Assembly: GCF_902170565.1 (NCBI RefSeq)
Contig: NZ_CABHXX010000084.1
Coordinates: 1 to 64,000, forward strand
Length of the DNA stretch: 64,000 nucleotides
DNA from: Yersinia thracica
GTDB taxonomy: Bacteria > Pseudomonadota > Gammaproteobacteria > Enterobacterales > Enterobacteriaceae
Direction: 5' to 3'
Shown here: positions 17,372 through 27,469 of the stretch, piece by piece
How the letters are laid out: every line of letters starts with the position of its first letter
Position numbering within the stretch: position 1 is the first letter of the stretch
Program-made: the position numbers and the translations under genes
The notes under the pieces: generated by a model
Told to the model about the DNA's origin: nothing
The model's database searches: none
Seen by the model: the letters and a program-made list of their open reading frames with translations, nothing else

Positions 17372-18470
17372 TTATAGCCCGGCTTTCAAACTTGCTTCAA
17401 TGAATTTGTCCAGATCACCATCCAGTACCGCTTGCGTGTTGCGTGTTTCCACGCCGGTACGCAAATCTTTGATTCGGGAATCATCCAGTACATAAGAACG
17501 GATCTGGCTACCCCAGCCGATATCGGACTTATTATCTTCCAGCATCTGTTTATCAGCATTTTTCTTTTGCATTTCAAACTCATACAGCTTCGCTTTCAGC
17601 TGTTTCATGGCTTGATCTTTGTTCTTATGCTGAGAACGGTCATTCTGGCACTGAGTCACAATATTGGTCGGAATATGGGTAATACGCACCGCAGATTCTG
17701 TTTTGTTGACGTGCTGACCACCCGCACCAGATGCGCGGTAAACGTCAATACGCAAATCCGCCGGGTTGATTTCGATATCAATATCGTCATCAACTTCTGG
17801 ATAGACAAAAGCAGAACTGAAGGAAGTATGACGACGGCCGCCGGAGTCAAATGGGCTTTTACGAACCAAGCGATGTACGCCAGTTTCAGTGCGCAACCAA
17901 CCAAACGCATATTCGCCAATGATCTTAATAGTGGCAGATTTCAGGCCCGCAACATCACCATCAGATTCTTCAATAATTTCGGTTTTGAAACCTTTAGCTT
18001 CAGCCCAACGCAGGTACATGCGCAGCAACATGCTGGCCCAATCCTGAGCTTCTGTACCACCGGAGCCAGCTTGCAGGTCCAGATAACAGTTGGCGCTGTC
18101 ATATTCACCTGAGAACATGCGGCGGAATTCAAGTTGGCCCAACTTGCCATCAAGGATATCTAACTCGGCAACGGCTTCATTAAATGTCTCTTCGTCGTCA
18201 GCTTCGATAGCCAACTCCAGCAAGCCAGACACGTCTTCCATCCCCTGATCCAGTTGATCAATGGTGGTGACAATCTCTTCTAGCGTTGAACGCTCTTTAC
18301 CTAGTGCTTGAGCGCGCTCAGGTTCATTCCAGACGTCGGGCTGTTCCAGCTCGGCGTTTACTTCTTCCAGCCGTTCTTTCTTGGCATCATAGTCAAAGAT
18401 ACCCCCTAAGAACGGCAGTCCGATCAGACAAGTCCTGAATTCGGTTTTTTACCGGGTTTATTTCAAACAT
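17372..18470 (-). CDS. prfB: Peptide chain release factor 2 (programmed +1 frameshift)
   Basis: RF2 recognises UGA and UAA. The first frame, from the ATG at 18470, encodes 25 codons ([18 protein letters not shown]...) and stops at TGA (18393-18395); a +1 shift then continues through 17372. The SPF tripeptide (stop recognition) and GGQ (peptidyl-tRNA hydrolysis, in [11 protein letters not shown]) are both present. Full length is about 365 residues, normal for RF2. It is upstream of lysS in one operon. Confidence 0.96.
18393..18407 (-). promoter_or_regulatory. prfB: prfB autoregulatory +1 frameshift site
   Basis: On the minus strand the sequence is AGGGGGTATCTTTGAC: a Shine-Dalgarno-like AGGGGG (18402-18407), three spacer bases, the slippery CTT and the in-frame TGA followed by C. 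This is the classical RF2 feedback site, where low RF2 favours slippage into the +1 frame. Confidence 0.95.
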
Positions 18471-18570
18471 AATTTAAAGTCTTACGTTGAGTCGTAGATG
18501 ACGGAATGTCATTAGAACCCGTAATTCTAACGGATCTGTACGGCGGTTTATAGCAAGTTGACTGTATTTA

Positions 18571-18700
18571 TAGCTATCCCCGTCCAATTTGCTGCTGCAA
18601 CTGTGTTAGCGGCTCTCTCTCACCCGAATCACTGACTAATGTCAGCTCATCGGGATTAATGAGCCTCATCCTTGAGGCTCACCCTGCGAGCTAGCATAAA
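18571..18700. repeat. Degenerate ERIC-like repeat between prfB and recJ
   Basis: The core at 18612-18656 (CACCCGAATCACTGACTAATGTCAGCTCATCGGG as two arms) matches the ERIC centre, while both ends have drifted. A separate 8-bp hairpin GAGCCTCA/TGAGGCTC follows at 18661-18680. It accounts for most of the 322-bp gap between prfB and recJ; nothing else is recognisable there. Confidence 0.65.
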
Positions 18701-18792
18701 TGCGGTTCAAATCAGTTCCCGACCAATTGTCATTTGTTGGCTGCCTTGCTGCAACACCCGCTACTTTGGGTATAGAACAGTATCGTAGCTAA

Positions 18793-20526
18793 CTAATAAG
18801 GCCATAAGTGCTGAACCAGTAATTGCACACTGCGATTACCGCGATACTCATTAATATCGAGTTTATAAGCCAGCTTAACTTCACGCACACTACTGTCAGG
18901 CCATAAAGTGGTATCAATATTAAAGGCGATAGCATCCAGCAGAGGCCCACCATTCAATGGTTCAATCATAAGCTTCAGATGGCGCTCGCCCACCAGCCGT
19001 TGTTGCAAAATGCGGAATTTCCCGTCAAATGTGGGTTCCGGGAAGGATTGCCCCCATGGGCCACCATCACGCAGCAACTCCGCGGTTTCCAGCGATAATT
19101 CATTGCCTTTCAGTTCGCCGTCTGACCAGATAACGCCCTCTAACTGTGAGGCATCCATCCATTCACCGACTAAATCTGCAAAGCGCTGACGGAATTCATC
19201 GAACTTATCCTGCTCCAACGATAATCCCGCCGCCATCGCATGGCCGCCAAATTTCAGCATCAACCCCGGGTTTAAGGTATCCAGGCGCTCCAGAGCATCC
19301 CGCATATGCAAGCCAGCCACACTGCGCCCTGAACCTTTCAGTAAACCGTCACCAGCAGGAGCAAAGGCAATCACTGGCCGGTGGAAACGCTCTTTAATAC
19401 GTGAAGCTAGAATCCCGACTACCCCTTGATGCCACTCTGGATGGTACATCGCGATACCATAAGGTAATTCTGTGCTAGTGCGCTCTAATTGGTCACACAG
19501 TTGCAAAGCTTCAACTTGCATACCTTGCTCTATCTCGCGGCGCGTTTGATTTAGCGCATCAAGATCAATTGCCAGTGCTCTGGCCTGAGCAATATCATCA
19601 CTAAGTAACAGCGCCACCCCGATGGACATATCATCCAAACGCCCGGCAGCATTGAGCCGTGGGCCAAGGGAGAAGCCCAGATCGTTTGCCACCAATTGGC
19701 GAGCATCACGGTTAGCAACTTCCAATAATGCACGAATCCCCGGGCGGCATTTTCCAGCGCGAATGCGGCTAAGCCCTTGATGCACCAAAATTCGGTTATT
19801 GGCATCCAATGGCACCACATCGGCCACAGTCCCCAATGCCACCAAATCCAGCAACTCAGCTAAATTAGGCTGCGCTAAAGCGCGTTGCTCAAACCAACCG
19901 CTGTCTCTGAGACGAGCGCGTAACGCCAGCATCAGATAAAAAGTCACACCCACTCCGGCCAGTGATTTAGAGATAAAATCACATCCGGGCAAATTCGGGT
20001 TAATGATAGCTTCGGCTGCTGGCAAGGTTTCACCCGGCAGATGGTGGTCGGTCACCAACACTTGGATACCCATGGCATGAGCCAAGTCCACTCCTGCATG
20101 GGAGGAAATACCGTTATCAACAGTAACAATCAGTTCCGCACCGCGAGCGGCAACTTGCTCGACGACTTCAGGGCTAAGCCCGTAGCCATCTTCAAAACGA
20201 TTGGGCACCAGATAATCAACATTGCTGCCGCCCATGCTACGCAACGCCAACACTGCCAGCGCCGTGCTGGTTGCGCCATCAGCATCAAAATCACCGACAA
20301 TCACGATGCGCCGTCGATCAGCCAATGCTTGCTGCAACAGAGTAACACCGGTATCAATCCCGTCGAGTTGCTGCCATGCCAGTAAGCCTTTTACACCACG
20401 TTCCAGTTCCTCGGCACTTTTTACCCCACGGCTGACATAGAGACGGCGCAACAGCGGGTGTAACTGCGCGGGCAAGTGGCTATCATCAGCCGCCTCACGA
20501 CGGCGAAGCTGAGTTTTCAATGTCAC
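18793..20526 (-). CDS. recJ: Single-strand-specific 5'-3' exonuclease RecJ
   Basis: 577 residues, matching E. coli RecJ. The DHH phosphoesterase motifs are present: VGDFDADGATSTA (about 76-88), VTVDNGIS, and TDHHLPG (about 159-165), followed by the DHHA1 domain (GSGRSVAGLHMRDAL..., GGHAMAAGLSL) and a C-terminal OB fold. It acts in recombination, mismatch and base-excision repair in the cytoplasm. It starts 6 bp after dsbC, in the xerD-dsbC-recJ cluster conserved across Enterobacterales. Confidence 0.97.
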   Translation of the reverse strand: MTLKTQLRRREAADDSHLPAQLHPLLRRLYVSRGVKSAEELERGVKGLLAWQQLDGIDTGVTLLQQALADRRRIVIVGDFDADGATSTALAVLALRSMGGSNVDYLVPNRFEDGYGLSPEVVEQVAARGAELIVTVDNGISSHAGVDLAHAMGIQVLVTDHHLPGETLPAAEAIINPNLPGCDFISKSLAGVGVTFYLMLALRARLRDSGWFEQRALAQPNLAELLDLVALGTVADVVPLDANNRILVHQGLSRIRAGKCRPGIRALLEVANRDARQLVANDLGFSLGPRLNAAGRLDDMSIGVALLLSDDIAQARALAIDLDALNQTRREIEQGMQVEALQLCDQLERTSTELPYGIAMYHPEWHQGVVGILASRIKERFHRPVIAFAPAGDGLLKGSGRSVAGLHMRDALERLDTLNPGLMLKFGGHAMAAGLSLEQDKFDEFRQRFADLVGEWMDASQLEGVIWSDGELKGNELSLETAELLRDGGPWGQSFPEPTFDGKFRILQQRLVGERHLKLMIEPLNGGPLLDAIAFNIDTTLWPDSSVREVKLAYKLDINEYRGNRSVQLLVQHLWPY

Positions 20527-20532
20527 GAGTGA

Positions 20533-21249
20533 TTAACCCGCCACTTTTGCGAAAGCCTGATGCTTATTCAGCATCTGTAGCATTTCTTTTGGTTCCAGAT
20601 ATCCCGGAACAATAGTGCCATTTTGCAACACAATGGCCGGTGTACCCTGAATACCAAACTGCACACCGAGCTTATAATGTTCGGAAATATCAGTTTTACA
20701 GGTAGCCGGTGATATCGCGGTGCCTTTCATTGCATCATCAAAAGCTTTATTGCGATCAGCCATGCACCAGATAGAACGCATGTCTTTTTCTGCCTGAGAG
20801 CTCAAACCCTGACGCGGGAAAGCCAAATACCGTACGGTAATCCCCAGCGCGTTATAGTCACTCATCTGCTCGTGTAATTTATGACAATAGCCGCAGGTGA
20901 TATCGGTAAACACCGTGACAACATGTTTCTCTTGTGGCGCTTTATACACAATCATTTCGCCACTCAATGCTTCCAATTTTTTCAGCAGCAACTGGTTAGT
21001 CACATTCACCGGTTGGTTACCACTCACGTCATACAGTGGCCCTTGCAACAGATGTTTGCCGTCGGCGGAAATATAAAGCACACCGCTGTCAGTCATCACT
21101 GTACTCAAACCTGGGATAGGCGATGGCTGGATGTCGGCTTTCTGGATATCCAATTTTTTCAGTGTTTGTTGGATAGCGGCATCATCAGCATGAGCCAAAC
21201 CAGTAAGTGCGGCGATAACCATCGGCAGCAGCAATAAACTTTTTTTCAT
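20533..21249 (-). CDS. dsbC: Periplasmic disulfide isomerase DsbC
   Basis: 238 residues. The signal peptide is MKKSLLLLPMVIAALTGLAHA (residues 1-21), then an N-terminal dimerisation domain (about 22-80) and a thioredoxin-fold domain with the active-site CGYC at 119-122. A second structural Cys pair lies further on (WCMADR and TCKTD). It isomerises wrongly paired disulfides and is kept reduced by DsbD. It sits between xerD and recJ as in E. coli. Confidence 0.97.
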   Translation of the reverse strand: MKKSLLLLPMVIAALTGLAHADDAAIQQTLKKLDIQKADIQPSPIPGLSTVMTDSGVLYISADGKHLLQGPLYDVSGNQPVNVTNQLLLKKLEALSGEMIVYKAPQEKHVVTVFTDITCGYCHKLHEQMSDYNALGITVRYLAFPRQGLSSQAEKDMRSIWCMADRNKAFDDAMKGTAISPATCKTDISEHYKLGVQFGIQGTPAIVLQNGTIVPGYLEPKEMLQMLNKHQAFAKVAG

Positions 21250-21299
21250 TTATAAATCCTATCCTTAATTCCACACGCTGTGGTTTTCATAAAAAACAA

Positions 21300-22199
21300 C
21301 TATGCGCGCGGATGATGCTGTTGATGTAGCAACTTCAAACGCTCAGTCGCTACATGGGTATAAATCTGGGTCGTCGACAGATCACTGTGGCCCAGTAACA
21401 TTTGTACCACACGCAAATCCGCACCGTGATTCAACAAGTGCGTGGCAAAAGCATGCCGCAATACGTGGGGCGAAAGCCGTTCACTATCAATACCGGCAAG
21501 GATCGCATAGTGTTTGATTCGATGCCAGAAAGTCTGCCTTGTCATTTGCTGGCTGCGGTTACTGGGGAATAGCACATCCAGCGATTGACCATTGATGAGC
21601 CACGGGCGGCCGTGCTCCATGTAATTTTCAATCCAGTACACTGCTTCTTCGCCCAGAGGTACCAGCCGCTCTTTATTCCCTTTACCGATAACTCGCACCA
21701 CCCCTTGGCGCAAACTCACATCACTGATGGTCAGCCCAACAAGTTCCGACACCCGCAGACCAGTGGCATAGAGCACTTCCAGCATAGCCTTATCACGCAA
21801 TTCTAGCGGGATATCGACATTGGGAGAGTTGAGCAACGCGTCAACCTGCGCCTCACTCAAATCTTTAGGTAAGCGCTGCGGTAATTTGGGGGATGACAGC
21901 AGCGCTGTCGGGTCATCTTCGCGCAATTTTTCGCGGTATAAATATTGGAATAGCCGGCGCATCGCGCTGAGCAAGCGGGCTGAACTGGTGGCTTTATAAC
22001 CGCCCTCTATGCGCTCGGCAAGGAATGACTGCAAGTCTTGCGAACCGGCGCGCAATAAATCACTGCCGTGATGCTCTAACCATCCGCTCAGCGCATGTAA
22101 ATCCAAACGGTATGAGGCCAGTGTATTCTCCGCCAGATTCCGCTCCAGCCACAGAGCATCAAGAAACTGTTCAATCAGCGGGTTATTTTGCTGTTGCAT
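21300..22199 (-). CDS. xerD: Site-specific tyrosine recombinase XerD
   Basis: 299 residues from the Met of [12 protein letters not shown]; the in-frame extension to 22265 lacks family similarity. It has an N-terminal SAM-like DNA-binding domain (about 1-100) and a catalytic domain with Arg in ATGLRVSEL, Lys in [12 protein letters not shown]-x-x-R in [12 protein letters not shown], His in [11 protein letters not shown] and the nucleophile in IYTHV. With XerC it resolves chromosome dimers at dif under FtsK control. Confidence 0.97.
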   Translation of the reverse strand: MQQQNNPLIEQFLDALWLERNLAENTLASYRLDLHALSGWLEHHGSDLLRAGSQDLQSFLAERIEGGYKATSSARLLSAMRRLFQYLYREKLREDDPTALLSSPKLPQRLPKDLSEAQVDALLNSPNVDIPLELRDKAMLEVLYATGLRVSELVGLTISDVSLRQGVVRVIGKGNKERLVPLGEEAVYWIENYMEHGRPWLINGQSLDVLFPSNRSQQMTRQTFWHRIKHYAILAGIDSERLSPHVLRHAFATHLLNHGADLRVVQMLLGHSDLSTTQIYTHVATERLKLLHQQHHPRA

Positions 22200-22305
22200 G
22201 ACTGTTTCTCTCTTTGATGGAATGGGGTCGCCATTATGCCTGATGACGGGACAAATCTGGTACACTCGATGCTATTCCTTATTAGTAATGCTATGGCTAT
22301 ACATT

Positions 22306-22824
22306 ATGAAGATTGGTCTCTTTTACGGCTCCAGCACCTGCTATACCGAAATGGTGGCAGAAAAAATCCGCGATATCCTCGGCGAAGATCTGGTTGATTT
22401 ACATAACCTAAAAGATGTCAGCCCGCGACTGATGGAAGAATATTCCATTCTCATTCTGGGTATTCCTACCTGGGATTTCGGCGAATTACAGGAAGACTGG
22501 GAAGCCGTCTGGCCACAATTAACCCAACTAAATCTCAAGGGAAAGATTGTCGCGATGTATGGTATGGGCGATCAATTCGGTTATAGCGAATGGTTCCTTG
22601 ATGCTCTTGGGATGCTGCACGACCATATTGCCCCGCTGGGGGTGAAATTTATTGGTTTTTGGCCGACAGAAGGCTTTGAGTTTACCAGCCCGAAACCGCT
22701 CAGCACTGACGGCAAACACTTTGTCGGCCTGGCGCTAGATGAGGTCAATCAATACGATTTAAGTGAAGAGCGCATCGAACAGTGGTGTGAGCAAATTCTG
22801 CTCGAAATGGACGCTTTGCTTTAA
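22306..22824 (+). CDS. fldB: Flavodoxin 2
   Basis: 172 residues from [11 protein letters not shown]; a longer frame from 22198 overlaps xerD and is not conserved. The FMN phosphate loop is GSSTCYTEM (9-17), with the flavin-stacking stretches [11 protein letters not shown] and [13 protein letters not shown]. It is an electron carrier in the cytoplasm, induced by SoxRS in E. coli. It is divergent from xerD, the same neighbourhood as in E. coli. Confidence 0.95.
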   Translation: MKIGLFYGSSTCYTEMVAEKIRDILGEDLVDLHNLKDVSPRLMEEYSILILGIPTWDFGELQEDWEAVWPQLTQLNLKGKIVAMYGMGDQFGYSEWFLDALGMLHDHIAPLGVKFIGFWPTEGFEFTSPKPLSTDGKHFVGLALDEVNQYDLSEERIEQWCEQILLEMDALL

Positions 22825-22882
22825 TGTGATAAACGGGCACTTACTGTGCCCGCTGGCTATCCCTGTACTGACTTCTGCTATG

Positions 22883-24304
22883 TTATTTCCATAATCGGAA
22901 AGAATCTTGAGAGCCGCCCCCAGCCGTGGTAGCGCTGCTCGATATCTCTTCGGCTTTCAGTTCGCTGCCTGTTGATGCAGAATCTTTCTGCCCAGCAAAA
23001 CGTTGCGGGGAAGCCACCTGATACCAATCCAGCCGCCGTGTCAGTAACATCACGGCTGCCAGAATAATAAACAGCAAACCCGCGCCTAATAACAGGGCAT
23101 TGTCTTCTGATTGCAGCAAACCAAACAATACGCCGTACAGCAATAATAGCCCTCCAGCAAATAATGTGCCGCGTAACCACCCACCTAATACGGCACTTAA
23201 ATATATAGCAATCAATAAGCTACAACTCAGGCTGGCGATAATATAAGCCCAAGTGAAACCGAGATGTTCAGAGAACGCCAGCAGCATTAGGTAGAATAAA
23301 ACCAATGCCGCCCCCACCAGCAAATATTGGATCGGGTGGACACGCAGTGACGTCAGGCTCTCGAATAAGAAGAAGCTAAAGAATGTTAAGCCAATAAACA
23401 GAATGGCATATTTAATGGCCCGCGCAGTGAGTTGATAGTGATCGACCGGCTCAATCAAACTGGTGGTAAAAGCCGGTAATTCGTCAAAATCAAAGCGCAC
23501 ATTGTCACCGGCAAAATTGATATTCATGTTGTTAGCCAGCCAGTTACTGCTCCAATGGGCGCGGAAACCTTTTTCATCCACCTTGCGCTGTAAGGGCAAA
23601 AACTCACCGACAAAATTAGGATGCGGCCAGTTGCTCTGTAAAGTCAGTTCGCTGCTGCGCCCGACAGGCACCACCGCCAGGCTATTCGTGCCCGCGAGAG
23701 TGAGTGTAAAGTTAATATCAAATTTCCCCTGGCGAACCTGCTCGATAGTCAGCGGCGCATGTACCCCCTGCGCTTTGCGCCCCAAGAAAGACCCCGGTTC
23801 GAAATTAATTTTTGTATCGCCCAGACTTAACGGCGAAATCTGCTGAATACCCCGCGAATCACTCAGCGCCAACACCAGTGACGGCGTGCCGATGGTGACA
23901 TCTTCACGATCTAAATCATCTAGCGAGGATGATTCAAATTGCCCATGGAAATTGAGCTTCCCCTGATAAACCTGAGCTTGGTAAATACCCAATTGGCGGA
24001 CTTCTACATCCGGTGCGCCGGTGACTGTCATGACCTCTGGCAATAAGTAGCGATGACGACTTACCCGCTGCCCTTGCTTCTTGCCGTCAACTTCGGTTTC
24101 AATCCATTCGCTGTAAGGCACCACAATCAGCGGGCCAAGGATCTTTTGTGCGCGGCTGGTGCTGTCACTGACTTTGTCGACCACACTTTGGCGATAGCCA
24201 CTGCGCTCATTAATAACATTCAACAACATTTCTTTCGGAATCATCATCAAAAGAATGAGTCCCAATAACGCGGCTATTTTCCAAAACAGGACAGATTTGA
24301 ACAT
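22883..24304 (-). CDS. creD: Inner-membrane protein CreD
   Basis: 473 residues with one N-terminal membrane anchor (LFWKIAALLGLILLMMIPKEML), a large periplasmic domain (about 45-290) and about five or six C-terminal membrane helices. It matches the CreD family, whose expression is the main output of the CreBC two-component system and which affects envelope integrity and beta-lactam response in other bacteria. The biochemical role is unknown. Two CreB tags stand 30-80 bp upstream. Confidence 0.93.
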   Translation of the reverse strand: MFKSVLFWKIAALLGLILLMMIPKEMLLNVINERSGYRQSVVDKVSDSTSRAQKILGPLIVVPYSEWIETEVDGKKQGQRVSRHRYLLPEVMTVTGAPDVEVRQLGIYQAQVYQGKLNFHGQFESSSLDDLDREDVTIGTPSLVLALSDSRGIQQISPLSLGDTKINFEPGSFLGRKAQGVHAPLTIEQVRQGKFDINFTLTLAGTNSLAVVPVGRSSELTLQSNWPHPNFVGEFLPLQRKVDEKGFRAHWSSNWLANNMNINFAGDNVRFDFDELPAFTTSLIEPVDHYQLTARAIKYAILFIGLTFFSFFLFESLTSLRVHPIQYLLVGAALVLFYLMLLAFSEHLGFTWAYIIASLSCSLLIAIYLSAVLGGWLRGTLFAGGLLLLYGVLFGLLQSEDNALLLGAGLLFIILAAVMLLTRRLDWYQVASPQRFAGQKDSASTGSELKAEEISSSATTAGGGSQDSFRLWK

Positions 24305-24345
24305 GATTTTCGCTCCTTTTAAGGTCAGGAGAGCATCTTAAGTGA

Positions 24346-24387
24346 GTGAAGTGAAAGGAAAATGAGGCTATGTGAAGTGAAAGTGAA
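24346..24387 (-). promoter_or_regulatory. CreB-binding tags upstream of creD
   Basis: On the minus strand TTCAC-TTTCAC-TTCAC (24372-24387) is a perfect cre/blr tag, TTCAC-N6-TTCAC. A second, weaker copy with one mismatch in one half lies at 24346-24361. Both sit in the 92-bp gap between creC and creD, so creD should have its own CreB-activated promoter. Confidence 0.75.
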
Positions 24388-24396
24388 GTCAGCGGT

Positions 24397-25824
24397 TTAA
24401 GTGATATCTAGCGGCAGGGTCAAACGGGCACAAACTCCGTGCGGCTGGCGGTTTTCAAGGGAGATATTGCCCTGATGAATAGCCGCCACTTCGCGTACAA
24501 AATTCAGCCCCAGTCCGGTACTTTTTGGGCTATTGGCCCGCGGCAATGAATAAAAACGGTCAAAAATCTTCTCCTGTGCATAATTTGGGATACCGCTGCC
24601 GGTGTCTTCAATTGTCATCAGATATTTATCATTTTGCCGGTCGCCACTGACTGTCACCTCGCCCCCCGCCGGAGTAAAATCCAGTGCATTATCAATAAGA
24701 TTAGTCAGCGTCTGACTGAGTAACAAGCTATCGCCGGTTAACATTGCACTCTCGGCACGGATGAGCCGCAAGGCAATTCCCCGGCTGGCTGCCTGAGCTT
24801 CTTTGGCGCTAATGGCCTGTTTGATAATATGGCTTATTTCTACTGGGGAGAGCTGCAAATCAACCCGACTTTCCAGCCGGGCCTGTATCAGCATTTTGTC
24901 TACTAATTGCTGAATACGCGCACTTTGTTGTTCAATATTGAGCAAAAAACGCTGAGCCGTAGCCAGCGGTGGGGATTCCCGTAATAATTCAGCCGCGCCA
25001 GTAATCGCCGCCAGCGGGCTTTTCAACTCATGAGTCAGCGTATGGACATATTGCTCAATATAGGCTTTGCCATCCAATTTGAGCCGCATACTTTCCAATG
25101 CTCGCGCCAAATCATTCAGTTCACTGCTGCCCATCGCGGGTAGTGCAACGCGCTGCCCCTCAGAAACCCGTTCGGCATAATCCACCAGCTTGCCAATCGC
25201 CCGGTTAATCCACCAGACAAACCCCAAACCAATCAGCAGCGCAATCCCCAGTAACACTCCGCCCGCCAGCAAGATTTTGCGCTCACTGCGCTTGATAACT
25301 GGGGCCATAGAGATATTGGGTTTGCCCACACTGAGCACGCCAATAATTTGATTATCAACGATAACCGGCGCTGCCACATACATCACCGAACTTTGTTCAT
25401 CTGTGGGGTCGCTGCGGGTGCTGCGTGCGCCATAGTCACCCCGCAGAGTCAACCAAACATCATTCCAGCGTGAATAGTCTTGCCCGACAGCTTTACCGGA
25501 TGAATCAAAAATCACCCGCCCATCAGCATCAGTCAAATAAACTCGATATTCGTTGCGATCCTTGCGGATGCCTTCAATATTCGCGCCGATTGGCCGCAGA
25601 TTTAATGAAGCAAAAGCTTGCGCCAACTGACCACCGGCGACGTTATCTTGCAACATATCTTGACGGGCGAATTGCGCCAGCAAAGTGGCAGTATCAACCA
25701 ATGTCCCTTCGGTGGCGCGCCGCACGCCAGGCTTTACTTCCTGCACGAAAATACGAATGACAAAGTAACCGGCGATGGCGACTATCAGAAAATAGCCCAG
25801 TAACAAACGCACACCTATTTTCAT
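24397..25824 (-). CDS. creC: Sensor histidine kinase CreC
   Basis: 475 residues. Membrane helices at about 5-27 and 184-206 flank a periplasmic sensor domain; HAMP follows, then HisKA with the phospho-acceptor His265 in HTLTHELKSPLAAITGA, and an HATPase domain with NLIDNALDF (N box), DTGSGI (G1) and STGLGLNFV (G2). It phosphorylates CreB in response to carbon source or metabolic state in E. coli. It begins 10 bp after creB. Confidence 0.95.
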   Translation of the reverse strand: MKIGVRLLLGYFLIVAIAGYFVIRIFVQEVKPGVRRATEGTLVDTATLLAQFARQDMLQDNVAGGQLAQAFASLNLRPIGANIEGIRKDRNEYRVYLTDADGRVIFDSSGKAVGQDYSRWNDVWLTLRGDYGARSTRSDPTDEQSSVMYVAAPVIVDNQIIGVLSVGKPNISMAPVIKRSERKILLAGGVLLGIALLIGLGFVWWINRAIGKLVDYAERVSEGQRVALPAMGSSELNDLARALESMRLKLDGKAYIEQYVHTLTHELKSPLAAITGAAELLRESPPLATAQRFLLNIEQQSARIQQLVDKMLIQARLESRVDLQLSPVEISHIIKQAISAKEAQAASRGIALRLIRAESAMLTGDSLLLSQTLTNLIDNALDFTPAGGEVTVSGDRQNDKYLMTIEDTGSGIPNYAQEKIFDRFYSLPRANSPKSTGLGLNFVREVAAIHQGNISLENRQPHGVCARLTLPLDIT

Positions 25825-25834
25825 GGGTGATGGC

Positions 25835-26533
25835 TCATGTCCGATACATCAGGCTGTAACCCAGCCCACGGTGGGTGCGGATCGGTGATTCTTCATCGCA
25901 AATCATGCGTAGCTTTGAGCGCAGGGTTTTAATGTGAGTATCGACGGTGCGGTCTTGGCTCTCTTCCGCCTGCGCCCAGACAATATCCATCAATTGCTGG
26001 CGTGAAAATACGCGTTCAGGGGCCAGTAATAACGTTTTCAGCAACAGATATTCATAGCGGGTGAGCCATAAAACCTGCTGATGATAAGTAACTCGCGCCC
26101 CTGCTTCGTCCAGTGTGAAAGGGCCGAATTGATGTAGAGTGGCTGAGACAGTTCGTGTTTGTGACTTTTGTAGCCGCCGTAACACGGTGCGAACTCTGGC
26201 GCTCACCTCACGCGGTGAAAAAGGTTTGGCGATATAGTCATCAGCGCCAATTTCCAGACCGACAATCCGGTCCAGTTCTTCGCTACGAGCGGTTAAAAAC
26301 ACCACTGGCAACTCCGGCACCAGAGCCAATATGCGGCGACACAGATCAAAACCATTGATATCAGGTAAGCCCACGTCAACTATCGCCAACGCAGGCGGGC
26401 CATCAGCAAGGGCGGCAAGAGCGGGTTGCCCCCGGTCAAACCACCGGAGGGTAAAACCTTCGCTTTCCAAGGTATAAATTAAGGTGTCGGCGATACTCGG
26501 CTCATCTTCCACCAGCCAGATTAAGGGTTTCAT
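25835..26533 (-). CDS. creB: Response regulator CreB
   Basis: 232 residues: a receiver domain with phospho-Asp53 in IVDVGLPD and the conserved Lys in AKPFSPRE (about 103), then an OmpR/PhoB winged helix (about 135-230, VWLTRYEYLLLKTLL, SQDRTVDTHIKTLRSKL). Its ATG overlaps the ygfX stop (TAATG), which implies translational coupling to the sdhE-ygfX operon. It should activate creD through the TTCAC tags. Confidence 0.95.
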   Translation of the reverse strand: MKPLIWLVEDEPSIADTLIYTLESEGFTLRWFDRGQPALAALADGPPALAIVDVGLPDINGFDLCRRILALVPELPVVFLTARSEELDRIVGLEIGADDYIAKPFSPREVSARVRTVLRRLQKSQTRTVSATLHQFGPFTLDEAGARVTYHQQVLWLTRYEYLLLKTLLLAPERVFSRQQLMDIVWAQAEESQDRTVDTHIKTLRSKLRMICDEESPIRTHRGLGYSLMYRT

Positions 26534-26958
26534 TAATTCATGCCCTCATCCGAGCCAAACGAATGCCGCAACAGCAGACATAATTGCCGCCATTCCTCTT
26601 CTGGCATACTGTCAGCAGCCAACCATAAACGCTTACGGGTTGAGCGGTTGCTTGTCTGTTGTAAACTCAATAACACGCCATAGCGAGTGATCCAGGGCTG
26701 TTTAACAACCACCCATTCATGCCTTTTCCAGAGCGCCACATTACCGGGTTTCAGCCTGATCTCGCCCTGACAAGACTTAATATTTTTCTGGCTGCGGATA
26801 CACTCAAACACCACCAGCGTCAGCAATACTAACCACAGTGCGGTATAGCCCTGAGGCCAAGGCGCAACCAATGTGAGTATCACCAAGACGCCATGCGCTA
26901 ATAAAGAGAAGAGTTGAGTGTGCCAGGATACCCGCAGGTCACATCGCCACTGGGCCAC
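26533..26958 (-). CDS. ygfX: YgfX (CptA) membrane protein
   Basis: 141 residues with two N-terminal membrane helices (about 13-50) and a cytoplasmic tail, matching YgfX. It has been described as the toxin of the CptAB pair that interferes with FtsZ/MreB, and elsewhere as a partner of SdhE. It overlaps the end of sdhE by 20 bp and the start of creB by 1 bp, so the three are coupled. Confidence 0.9.
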   Translation of the reverse strand: MAQWRCDLRVSWHTQLFSLLAHGVLVILTLVAPWPQGYTALWLVLLTLVVFECIRSQKNIKSCQGEIRLKPGNVALWKRHEWVVVKQPWITRYGVLLSLQQTSNRSTRKRLWLAADSMPEEEWRQLCLLLRHSFGSDEGMN

Positions 26959-27205
26959 GGGCTTTATTTCGTGTTTGAATCAGTTTGATCATTTGGCGCA
27001 GCTCGCTATCCTGCGGCTCCCCGTGATTCATCAGCCAGTTAAATAAGTCTGGATCATCACATTCAAGTAAACGAATAAAAACCTGTTTCTCGTTATCACT
27101 CAAGCCATCATATTCATGTTCGAAAAATGGCATGATAGAGATATCCAGTTCACGCATACCCCGCCGGCATGCCCAGTGAATGCGGGCTTTATTATCGATT
27201 TCCAT
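26939..27205 (-). CDS. sdhE: FAD assembly factor SdhE (CptB)
   Basis: 88 residues with the family RGxxE motif (RRGMRELD at about 14-21) and the acidic helical pattern [32 protein letters not shown]. SdhE promotes covalent FAD attachment to SdhA and FrdA. It is the first gene of sdhE-ygfX-creBC and divergent from ygfZ. Confidence 0.95.
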   Translation of the reverse strand: MEIDNKARIHWACRRGMRELDISIMPFFEHEYDGLSDNEKQVFIRLLECDDPDLFNWLMNHGEPQDSELRQMIKLIQTRNKARGPVAM

Positions 27206-27469
27206 GTCCTGATTGACTCCTCAATGAAGGATGCTGATAGGCAAAAGGCGGGTTCCTGCTGTTTTTTTAATCATATTCAGCACTCCGCCATAGAATCTGT
27301 GGTTATTGTACCTCAGATATCGTCGAATTTAGATATTGAATAATAATCCTCAATCCGTGGAATTACTGCTTGCAAAGCAACCCGGCTATTTTACCATTGG
27401 GGTATCGGTTCACTGTATCTTGCGGGAAGATGTTATTTATCCGCAGATACTTACTCTTTCAGGTAAACC

